A stretch of DNA of 45,365 nt from an uncultured Mailhella sp. (lineage in GTDB: Bacteria; Desulfobacterota; Desulfovibrionia; Desulfovibrionales; Desulfovibrionaceae), in the NCBI RefSeq assembly GCF_947631555.1, contig NZ_CANRLT010000011.1, forward strand, positions 1-45,365. The letters run 5' to 3'. Of the stretch, positions 1-6,961 are shown piece by piece. The position numbers and the translations under genes are program-made. Below the pieces are notes generated by a model. That model saw only the letters and a list, made by a program, of their open reading frames with translations. It was not told the origin of the DNA and searched no databases. Within the stretch, counting starts at the first letter, position 1. Every line of letters begins with the position of its first letter.

Positions 1-1
1 A

Positions 2-313
2 TCGGGAAAAGCTGACCGCTTAGAATCAATGCCACAGGGGCTTTTTAGATGTCTACTTGACAGGGGGCAGACCAATATCAACGGGTTTCATCATCGTATC
101 AATCATTCCCAGAAATTTGCTGAACAATATAATCATATCAACGGGATAGAAAATTTCTGGAATCAGGCCAAAAGACACTTACGCCGCTTTAACGGTATTA
201 AGCCTGAAAACTTTTACTGGTTCCTCAAGGAATGCGAATGGCGTTTCAATGGAGGCAATCATAAACAACTCCTAACTCAGCTAACTTATTGGGTAAAACA
301 GACAAAACATTAG
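2..313 (+). CDS. IS1595-family (ISXO2-like) transposase, 3' part only
   Basis: The frame is open from the window edge to a TAG stop at 311-313, so only the C-terminal ~103 residues are present and the true start lies outside or is lost. The segment HINGIENFWNQAKRHLRRF is the C-terminal catalytic block typical of IS1595/ISXO2-like DDE transposases, followed by FLKECEWRFN, also family-typical. Upstream of RINHS the residues fit the family poorly (the stretch from about codon 10 to 30), so the copy may be partly decayed. A terminal-repeat-like sequence follows the stop at once. Function in an intact element would be cut-and-paste or replicative transposition of the IS. Family assignment is firm; activity cannot be judged. 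Confidence 0.8.
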   Translation, partial: SGKADRLESMPQGLFRCLLDRGQTNINGFHHRINHSQKFAEQYNHINGIENFWNQAKRHLRRFNGIKPENFYWFLKECEWRFNGGNHKQLLTQLTYWVKQTKH

Positions 314-332
314 TCTTAGCTAGGACAGCCCC
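314..332 (+). repeat. Probable right terminal inverted repeat of the IS1595-type element
   Basis: Directly after the transposase stop the sequence reads ...TTAGCTAGGACAGCCCC. Its reverse complement begins GGGGCTGTCC, the form expected for IS1595-family ends. The left repeat is outside the window, so the match cannot be confirmed, and a target-site duplication would be looked for at 333-340. Confidence 0.5.
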
Positions 333-584
333 TAACGTTTAGCTCGGTAAGGGCGTGCCCTCAATTTTTTGGCCTTTGTCACGAGGGATTATTTGAGCCT
401 GCAAATGCAGTCCACGGCTTTGAAGATGAAAAAATTGAAAGTCATCCAGAAAATAAGTAGAGCTATTCCTCTTGTTATTTTGTGGTAACAGGAGAAATAG
501 CTTTTTGGATAAGTCTGGTTGGGAACGACTGGCTGGATTATGTCAAGCAAATAAAAGAAGTGTTGGCCTTCTCGCGAGAGGAGA
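333..584. other. Gene-free, probably decayed DNA between the IS end and the ATPase gene
   Basis: No start codon with a ribosome binding site opens a convincing gene here. A plus-strand frame from about 457 to 644 is open and reads like protein (it contains FWISLVGNDWLDY and FSREEIRREVGEV) but has no ATG and is bounded by stops. This is what a gene remnant looks like. A minus-strand frame at 389-622 is judged chance. Confidence 0.35.
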
Positions 585-788
585 TTAGGAGGGAAGTAGG
601 CGAAGTGCCTCTTCTCCTGCAAGGCAGGCTAGCTTCAAGCGGATGAACTCCTTGCAGTTCTCTCCTGCCTGTTCTGTCGTACAGGGCGGATACGAATGAG
701 TGAAGTTGTACACTGCGGCATCGATCGGGTATTTTTGGACGATTTTATGAATGTCAGCTATCAGCGCATCCCATCGCTGTTCTCGCAT
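585..788 (-). CDS. Small hypothetical protein or gene remnant
   Basis: A 67-residue frame (MREQRWDALIADIHKIV... ending LLPS) lies downstream of the DUF234-type ATPase gene on the same strand. Sequence just upstream of its ATG (GACCGACTC) has no Shine-Dalgarno motif. The frame stays open for 16 more codons upstream without another ATG, to a TAG near 840. Composition is protein-like (two Cys, helical first half), so it could be the tail of a broken gene rather than an independent one. No family is recognised. It overlaps the plus-strand remnant frame at 457-644, and at most one of the two is real. Confidence 0.3.
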   Translation of the reverse strand: MREQRWDALIADIHKIVQKYPIDAAVYNFTHSYPPCTTEQAGENCKEFIRLKLACLAGEEALRLLPS

Positions 789-842
789 GAGTCGGTCGGT
801 TTCGTTGAATTCCGTGATAAGATTCGGGGCGGTTTTCTAGAT

Positions 843-2225
843 TTACATCATCTCGTTGAATGTTACTAGGCGGGCCTGGCCAATACTCTTCGCAAATTTG
901 CGGCATCCGTCCGTGAAGCCCGACTTCGAAAACACGATATAATGGCGGTTAGTGGCTGTGAGCAGGTGAGAACGTTCCACGAGTGTTTCCAGGACGGAGG
1001 CGTCCACGGAATCATTTGTCCACTTACATTCACAGAACAGCAGGCTACGTTCACCATCCGAGGCCACGATGTCGATTTCGGACTCGTTTTTTTTGCGGGG
1101 ATCGCTTCCCCACCAGCGTCCCTGCGACAGGAAGGTAAAGGGCAGAAGAGCCAGCTTGTTCTGTCGCCACAACCACTGCTTGCAGATTTCCTCGAATACC
1201 GGTCCCATGTACTGCGAGAACTGTTCCATGATACGAGCGCAGACAAGGTCAATCATGCCATTCTGTAACAGAGAGATATGCTTGGGAATGAAGCGATACC
1301 AGAAGCGGAACAAAGGATCTTCCACAGCGTAAATTGTCTTGCGCGTGGTCTTCTCTCCAAAAGGCCCTTCTCTACGGATGAGTCCCAGTGCTATCAGTTT
1401 ATTGAGGTGCAACGAACAAGCGCTGGTTTCAAGGTGTGTCTTAGAGGCAATCTCTGACAGACGTGAAGCTCCGGACGCAATAGCCGAAATAATGGCGTTG
1501 TAGGTTGAGGCTTCTCGTATCTCCTGTTTGAGCAGATTGGAGGGTTCTTCAAAGAGATAAGAGCTAGGTTCAAGCAGGCTTTCCTTGAGGTTGTCCTCCA
1601 GTGAAAGCGAGTTGTTCATCTGCAGGAGATATTGCGGAGTGCCACCGACGATTCCGTAAACAGCGGCCATATCAAGCGGGGAGAAGTCCTGAAAATATTC
1701 GCTCGCTTCAAAAAAGTCGAAGGGCAGGATTTTCATCTGAGCCGTTCGTCTGCCATAAAGTGGACTCTGGTAGCCCAACACTTGTTCTTCCATAAAGGAC
1801 ATGGATGAACCACACAGTATGAGGAAAAGCATCGAGTTGTTTTTGTATTCATCAATGAGCTTTTGCAGGATGGATGACACCGCAGGGTATGCCTTGGCAA
1901 GATAAGGATACTCATCGATGACAAATACGAGACGTTTTTTTATCGAGAGACGGAAGACGTACTCGAAGGCTTCTTGAAAGGTCTGAAAAACAGGCGTTAC
2001 GTCTTGCTGGGCGGTAGCGAGGATGGCGCGGCTCAGGTTTTCAAGATTTTGTTGTTCGCTCGACTCGATACCTGTGAAGAAGATACTCTCTTTGCCTTTG
2101 ATGAACTCACGGATGAGAGCTGTTTTGCCAACGCGCCGGCGTCCGTAGATGACGGGATGCTGGAATCTCTCCGAATGCCAGAGCTTTTCGAGCTTTCTGA
2201 GTTCTTCTTTTCTGCCGATAAACAT
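843..2225 (-). CDS. DUF234-type ATPase: P-loop ATPase, winged helix and PD-(D/E)xK-like domain
   Basis: 460 residues. The N-terminus is FIGRKEELRKLEKL, then Walker A GRRRVGKTAL (residues ~29-38) and Walker B LVFVIDEYPYL (~99-109), as in the archaeal-type ATPase_2/STAND-like family. Residues ~240-285 form a winged helix (SRLSEIASKTHLETSACSLH). The C-terminal DUF234-like region carries SEIDIVASDGERSLLFCECKW, which has the E-x-D...E-x-K spacing of a PD-(D/E)xK nuclease fold. Start at 2225 is supported by GGCAGAGGCG about nine bases upstream. A perfect palindrome lies 29 bases before the start, so the winged helix may autoregulate. The cellular role of the family is poorly known; a toxin- or defence-like role is inference. 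It is transcribed on its own, after the terminator of the five-gene operon. Confidence 0.85.
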   Translation of the reverse strand: MFIGRKEELRKLEKLWHSERFQHPVIYGRRRVGKTALIREFIKGKESIFFTGIESSEQQNLENLSRAILATAQQDVTPVFQTFQEAFEYVFRLSIKKRLVFVIDEYPYLAKAYPAVSSILQKLIDEYKNNSMLFLILCGSSMSFMEEQVLGYQSPLYGRRTAQMKILPFDFFEASEYFQDFSPLDMAAVYGIVGGTPQYLLQMNNSLSLEDNLKESLLEPSSYLFEEPSNLLKQEIREASTYNAIISAIASGASRLSEIASKTHLETSACSLHLNKLIALGLIRREGPFGEKTTRKTIYAVEDPLFRFWYRFIPKHISLLQNGMIDLVCARIMEQFSQYMGPVFEEICKQWLWRQNKLALLPFTFLSQGRWWGSDPRKKNESEIDIVASDGERSLLFCECKWTNDSVDASVLETLVERSHLLTATNRHYIVFSKSGFTDGCRKFAKSIGQARLVTFNEMM

Positions 2226-2253
2226 GCGACGCCTCTGCCTTTCTAAGTATTAA

Positions 2254-2277
2254 TTTACTAAATCGTAATTTAGTAAA
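2254..2277. promoter_or_regulatory. Perfect palindrome upstream of the DUF234-type ATPase gene (operator candidate)
   Basis: Arms TTTACTAAAT and ATTTAGTAAA, each 10 bases with no mismatch, flank the 4-base spacer CGTA. The site is centred about 40 bases upstream of the ATPase start in AT-rich DNA where a promoter is expected. It is not followed by a T-run like a terminator. A dimeric DNA-binding protein, perhaps the ATPase's own winged helix, is the natural reader. Confidence 0.55.
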
Positions 2278-2478
2278 AAATAAAAGGCAAGATATTTTTA
2301 ATAGAGAAAGGGAGAGGTGACAATAGGTAGATTTCCCTCATCCAACACTATCCTCCAAAATATTTTTGAGAATAGATAGCTTTATGGGTATTTTTTTCTC
2401 TGAATCTCAAATCCTCAATAATTCCAATTAACTACTATTTATAAAACTATCCGCCTGGACGCCACAATGAAATCAAGC
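2278..2478. other. AT-rich intergenic region, no gene seen
   Basis: About 200 bases, markedly AT-rich compared with the flanking genes. It should hold the promoter of the ATPase gene (minus strand). No open frame with a ribosome binding site is present. Confidence 0.4.
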
Positions 2479-2506
2479 CCCTATGAGAAATCATAGGGTC
2501 GTTTTT
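2479..2506. terminator. Hairpin terminator at the end of the five-gene operon
   Basis: CCCTATGA-GAAA-TCATAGGG is a perfect 8-bp stem with a GAAA tetraloop. The T-run (GTTTTT) follows on the plus strand; on the minus strand, where the operon ends 45 bases upstream, it is followed by the weaker GCTTGATTTCATT. It may act in both directions. Confidence 0.65.
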
Positions 2507-2550
2507 CCCCATCTTCTGTGAAGGACGGTGTGGAAGTAACCACCGGATAA

Positions 2551-5262
2551 TCAATTATTCCTCTGTTTTTTCCCCATCTTCACAGGATTGTTATTCCACA
2601 CAGGAACGGCGTTGGGATTGCCTTTAAAGTCGATATAATCAAAAATTTCCTTGAGGTATTTAAGGCTGTTTTCCAAATTTTTTCTTGTCCGCCCAGCCAT
2701 TTTAATTTTTTGATCTTTTTGATCGTTGAGGCTTTTCTCAATTTCTCCAATATACTTCTGAAGTTTTTGCCGGACCTCAAACTCCTTCGCTGTTGTATCA
2801 TGATCGTTCAAAAAATCCCTATGGTTATCCTGGAGTCGATATTTGAGGAGAACAAAAATCAGGGAAGCTGCGTTCCTGAACATCACCTTCTTGCTTGTGT
2901 GCTGTGCTTCCATCATGTCTATCGCTATCTTTAAAAGCCCATAGGCGGTTTTGTCGTCCAGAGCCTGCCAGGCTTCGGGGCGGTAATGAAGAACATTAAA
3001 GGCGGCCTCCATCGCAAAGGCACGGTTCAAGTTTAATCTGACAATGTACTGAAACAGCAGCCGGCACTCTTCCTTTTTATGGAAGCAGCGTCCGGCAGCC
3101 TCGACAACGTCCCTGTGCCCTATGGCATAATTTTTTGCATAGGGGAGAGTGTTGCTTACGGGAGGTACGCTGTTGGCCAGCAAGGATCCCTGCTGGCTGG
3201 TATGCTGCAAGTCCGATAGGCCTCGGCTCAGTGTGTCAACAAGAAATTTTTTAAAGCTTTCCGGCGTCTTCCCCCACAGGAAGGAAGCTTTTTTGATGAT
3301 GTTGGGCAGGTTCGCGTTATCGAGATTCCCAACACAGACAACAAGTTGCTTTCTTACCGTCTTCATCAGCTCTTCAAATTCCGGCTGTGTGTTTCCCTTT
3401 TCATCAATAAATTTGGGCTGACAAGAGGGTAAAAGCCGCTTTGTGCGCAGCGTTTCATAGTACGATAGAGAAGTAATATTTTTAGGAGCTGACACAAATC
3501 TTTGACAATCCCATATGAACTCATTCCGATCCACACTCTGGATGTCTTCAGAAAGAACAATATGTTCATCCTTTGGACAGAAAAGTTCTCCCTTCTCAGG
3601 TTCCGATGCTTCCAGCATTCGGGAAAAGTCGGGTTCCGTGACTTCCTGCATTCTGGAGAAGTCGAACAGCAGGTCTTCAATCGAATGATCAAGAGTTTCA
3701 AGCCGAACCAGCGCTAGTCCGCTTGCGGGTTTCATGCGGATGTGCATATTAATAGGAATATCCTTTAGCGGTACGAAGGGCAGGGGAACCGTTTCCTTCC
3801 GATAGGTATTCTCGTTTTCTCTTTGCAGCCAAGCGTCCAGATGGGAATGACGCTTCTGATAGCAGAACCCTTCCACCACGTTTTCATATTCCTGCCCGCC
3901 TTTGCAGACGGTGGACTCTACCATGTTCGTCCAACCCAGGTCGTTTTCTTTGAACGTCAGTATTTTCAGCTCGGGAAGTGTGTCAAGATAGGTGGGGAGA
4001 TGGTCACGCAGTCGTTCGCCGTACAGCTTTGCCCCTTCGGCCACAATGTCGGCAGCAGTTCGTTCCGGAAGCCATATGGTATCCGGGGCAGGCTTGCGGG
4101 AAATCTGCATCCTACCCGCACAGCTTTGGGAATCGAACCAGCCGGGCCTTTTCTGAGGAATAAGCGGGCCGCACATCACCACGCCGCGCAGTCCCTGCTT
4201 GCTTCTTTCCTTTGCTGTTTCCTGGATCGCTTTGCGGAAAAAGTCGCTCCAGCTGTCTGCGGCCTTCATGTCCGTATTCTTACGCGCTATCTGAAGGGAA
4301 AGCCATGGATTCTCTGTTGGCTGGACATGGGTTACCTGGATATCCTGCGCCTGGGGTTGGCGGGAGCCGAAGCGGTACACCGCTCTCTTTTCTGTCGCGG
4401 GCACACCCTGCCAGGAGAGCAGATTCTGTTCCGGTGTCCAGAGTTCCCAGGAACCATCTTTACGGCTCCAGATCTGTTGATGGCCCTGCGGGCTGTTCTG
4501 CCGCGTGAGTGATTCCCACACTTCGGGAAAACGCATCACCTGCTGCCAGACCTCTCCCTCGGAATCTCCTGAACAGCAGCTCCATGCCCAGTCCATGCCC
4601 GTGAGTGTCAGGCCCTTTCCTTTGCTGGAACGCCGCACAGGGACGGGATAGCCCTCGTCCTGCTGCAAATCAAAAGCCGTTACCTCAAGAAAATCAGGCC
4701 CCAGATACATGACAAGCATCCAGTCGCCGGAAGAGAGGTGAAAATCAGGCCCCAGCCCATGAAGCCAGCGCATGGCTGCCGCCACGGGCCGCCAGAGCAG
4801 CTGCACATGTTCCCTGCACTCGCCGAAGGCCCGGAGCAATTCTTCCTGCCCCATTTCATCGAGCCTATCGGGAATGGCAATCACCACGTCTTCATTCTTC
4901 CAGTCTGCCTGATGAAGGAGAGCGGCCAAATGCGCGTGCAGCGCCTTGGCCGTGGAACATCCGGCAGTTCCTCCGCTCGGTTTCCATGATGACAGTTTGT
5001 CTCCGTCCTGCACCAGCTTGCTCCAGAGAAGGCTTACAGGAACGCGGCGCAGTATCGTGCTGTCTGTAATCCTGGCTTCTTGCGGCCACATAAACCCTGC
5101 TTCCAACCTGTTTTCTGCGGCCGTTCTTCCGGTCAGAATTTCATCACGCCAGGTGCCCGGAAGGATAACAGAGGCTGGGAGAAAGTCTGTATCCTGCAGC
5201 GGAGTTCCTCCCACGCACGAATCTCTCAGTCCGAAGGCCGCCAAACCAAGAACGTCAGGCAT
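2551..5262 (-). CDS. Divergent Hsp70/actin-fold protein, last gene of the five-gene defence-like operon
   Basis: 903 residues. Residues ~125-168 resemble the Hsp70 nucleotide-binding domain: DVVIAIPDRLDEM matches the AVITVPAYF strand and LLWRPVAAAM matches the INEPTAAAL motif. The phosphate-2 loop, normally DLGGGTFD, is replaced by MYLGPDFLEVTAFDL (~184-198), and VVMCGPLIP (~360) stands for the adenosine motif VGG-x-RIP. The first phosphate loop near the N-terminus is not recognisable (LGLAAFGLRD). Residues ~500-903 are mostly helical with a lysine-rich tail and no known domain. The start lies one base after the stop of the preceding gene, with GGAGAGC inside that gene's end, so translation is coupled. 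Hsp70-like partners occur in some coiled-coil McrBC systems. ATP hydrolysis is doubtful, and a scaffold or sensor role is inference. Fold call is moderate, the rest low. Confidence 0.7.
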   Translation of the reverse strand: MPDVLGLAAFGLRDSCVGGTPLQDTDFLPASVILPGTWRDEILTGRTAAENRLEAGFMWPQEARITDSTILRRVPVSLLWSKLVQDGDKLSSWKPSGGTAGCSTAKALHAHLAALLHQADWKNEDVVIAIPDRLDEMGQEELLRAFGECREHVQLLWRPVAAAMRWLHGLGPDFHLSSGDWMLVMYLGPDFLEVTAFDLQQDEGYPVPVRRSSKGKGLTLTGMDWAWSCCSGDSEGEVWQQVMRFPEVWESLTRQNSPQGHQQIWSRKDGSWELWTPEQNLLSWQGVPATEKRAVYRFGSRQPQAQDIQVTHVQPTENPWLSLQIARKNTDMKAADSWSDFFRKAIQETAKERSKQGLRGVVMCGPLIPQKRPGWFDSQSCAGRMQISRKPAPDTIWLPERTAADIVAEGAKLYGERLRDHLPTYLDTLPELKILTFKENDLGWTNMVESTVCKGGQEYENVVEGFCYQKRHSHLDAWLQRENENTYRKETVPLPFVPLKDIPINMHIRMKPASGLALVRLETLDHSIEDLLFDFSRMQEVTEPDFSRMLEASEPEKGELFCPKDEHIVLSEDIQSVDRNEFIWDCQRFVSAPKNITSLSYYETLRTKRLLPSCQPKFIDEKGNTQPEFEELMKTVRKQLVVCVGNLDNANLPNIIKKASFLWGKTPESFKKFLVDTLSRGLSDLQHTSQQGSLLANSVPPVSNTLPYAKNYAIGHRDVVEAAGRCFHKKEECRLLFQYIVRLNLNRAFAMEAAFNVLHYRPEAWQALDDKTAYGLLKIAIDMMEAQHTSKKVMFRNAASLIFVLLKYRLQDNHRDFLNDHDTTAKEFEVRQKLQKYIGEIEKSLNDQKDQKIKMAGRTRKNLENSLKYLKEIFDYIDFKGNPNAVPVWNNNPVKMGKKQRNN

Positions 5263-5263
5263 A

Positions 5264-6955
5264 TCAGCTCTCCAGAAGTTGCATGAACAGCTCGTCGAGA
5301 AGCATGGTCAGCACGTCAATGTTCTTTGGCCAGAGAGAAGGATCGGCGGCAAGGCGGGCCAGATGTGTCTTCTCTCCGGCCTCGAAGTCGGGCTCTCCCA
5401 GCAGAGCGGCGTCAACGAGTACCAGGCCGGTAAAGTTCGCCACATGGTAGCGCATGTTGATAAGCTGCTCCTGAACCTTGAGTCCATGTTCGGCCGATTG
5501 CAGAATGTCCTGAAAGTTCTGCTTCACGGCGGAGGAAAGCGTGTGTACCGGCCATATGATGATGACACGGATCATATTTTTCCGCCCCAGCGGCTTGAGC
5601 ACAAAAAACAGCGTACCGCCTGTGCCTCTCAGGGAGCGCACGGTATCATGATCATCCGCCTGTCCTTCGTGTACCACTTCGAGTACAGCCTTGTTCGCTC
5701 CGCACGACAGCAGAAAGGGTCCTGGTTCCGAACCAGGCACCACACGGCTTCCCTGTACCTGTTCTCTGCGAAAAACACACCCGGCCTGAGCCAGCGGCTC
5801 AACGCGAACGCGGCCGTCCGCTTTTTCTGCCATGGTCATAAGCGACACGCCGAGCAGAAGTGTGCCTACATCCGCCCAGGTGCGTCCCTGCCATGCCCAC
5901 ATCCAATCCTCTTCATCCTGTTTGCGCAGAAGTTTCTGATACAGGTTCCATATCCTGCGGTAGCGGGTATCGCTTTGAAGCACATAGTTGGGCCGCACAC
6001 TGCTTTCAAGTTCACCCACGTCCTCCCAGACCGGGCGTTTCAAAAGTTCGGAACACATGCCGCCAAACCTGTTCACGTCCTTGGCGCAGCCGGTGTTTGC
6101 CTGACCGGCATAGATGACGGTCACATACTGGCGGCACTCGCGTAAGCAGCGCAGAAGAAAATCCCTGAGGACGCGGTTTTCCAGCGTATTGAAGGTTTCG
6201 CGCCGCGATATGGCTTGAAGCCGCTGTCTGTTGAGCGATGCCTTTTGCATGGCGGTCACGCCGGGTTGCCGGAAGTACCAATGCAGACAGCCGGAATCCA
6301 TTTCAGAGGCCTTCGTCGCCGGCAGAAGCCGCCGTTCGTGAATAAGTACCCGCCGTGCCGAATTGACCAGCTCCTGCACATGCTGCGGCATGGTTTCAGC
6401 GATAGACACGATGAGGGAGCGCTTCTGCACGTTCGGATTTCTAGCGTATTCTCGTATGTATTTCAGCAGCTCCGTCCACGAGACGACCGACGAGCTCTTT
6501 ATGTGCGCACTCGCATGCTGTACACAGTAATCAAAGAAGGACATCCAGTTCCGCACAGCCTGCTGCAGCTCTCCTTTGTCGTGCAGACTGCCTAGCACCG
6601 CTCCCTTCGAGCGAACAGATATCCTGTCGCGGTTCATCGCGTGGGATATGGTGAGCGTCATGGCTCCGCTGTCACGCGAGCCCCCGCTGTACGCTCCATA
6701 CCTTGAGGCGGCTATGGCGTGCGGCACGCGGTAAAGGCAGTACTCTACCTTCTCATAGGTATAGGGACGCCCCAGCGGCAGGAAGTCTTCGTGCCGGGAG
6801 TCCGTACTCACTCTGAAGCCTTGCGGTACCGAGAATACGGGGCTTCCACGGTAGTCAAGCTCCACATCCTGCCCCTCATCAAAGTTTAGCGTCTCGCGCG
6901 GACACCCCATAGACGACCATGGCCAGAGGTGGAACTGTATGTGCTCCGCACTCAT
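5264..6955 (-). CDS. DUF2357/McrC-like protein with eroded nuclease motif
   Basis: 563 residues. Residues ~250-267 (SRRETFNTLENRVLRDFL) carry the R-x-E-T-x-x-T-x-E-N-R signature of DUF2357 proteins, the McrC-like partners of McrB-type NTPases. RIWNLYQKLL (~334-343) matches the conserved segment before the C-terminal nuclease domain. Where D...(D/E)-x-K is expected, the sequence reads ANKAVLEVVHEG (~420-431): the E is present but the lysine is not, so this domain may no longer cut. The gene starts six bases after the McrB-like stop, with ACGAGG and AGGATA upstream. In McrBC-type machines this subunit binds the hexameric NTPase and supplies the nuclease or stimulates hydrolysis. Here a structural or regulatory role is inferred, with the nuclease supplied by the helicase subunit. 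Confidence 0.75.
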   Translation of the reverse strand: MSAEHIQFHLWPWSSMGCPRETLNFDEGQDVELDYRGSPVFSVPQGFRVSTDSRHEDFLPLGRPYTYEKVEYCLYRVPHAIAASRYGAYSGGSRDSGAMTLTISHAMNRDRISVRSKGAVLGSLHDKGELQQAVRNWMSFFDYCVQHASAHIKSSSVVSWTELLKYIREYARNPNVQKRSLIVSIAETMPQHVQELVNSARRVLIHERRLLPATKASEMDSGCLHWYFRQPGVTAMQKASLNRQRLQAISRRETFNTLENRVLRDFLLRCLRECRQYVTVIYAGQANTGCAKDVNRFGGMCSELLKRPVWEDVGELESSVRPNYVLQSDTRYRRIWNLYQKLLRKQDEEDWMWAWQGRTWADVGTLLLGVSLMTMAEKADGRVRVEPLAQAGCVFRREQVQGSRVVPGSEPGPFLLSCGANKAVLEVVHEGQADDHDTVRSLRGTGGTLFFVLKPLGRKNMIRVIIIWPVHTLSSAVKQNFQDILQSAEHGLKVQEQLINMRYHVANFTGLVLVDAALLGEPDFEAGEKTHLARLAADPSLWPKNIDVLTMLLDELFMQLLES

Positions 6956-6961
6956 GGTATC

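Noticed and set aside
4946-6145. Long plus-strand open frame (399 codons) through the Hsp70-like and DUF2357 genes
   Set aside because: It lies antisense to two well-supported, tightly coupled genes, has no ribosome binding site, and reads as low-information shadow sequence.
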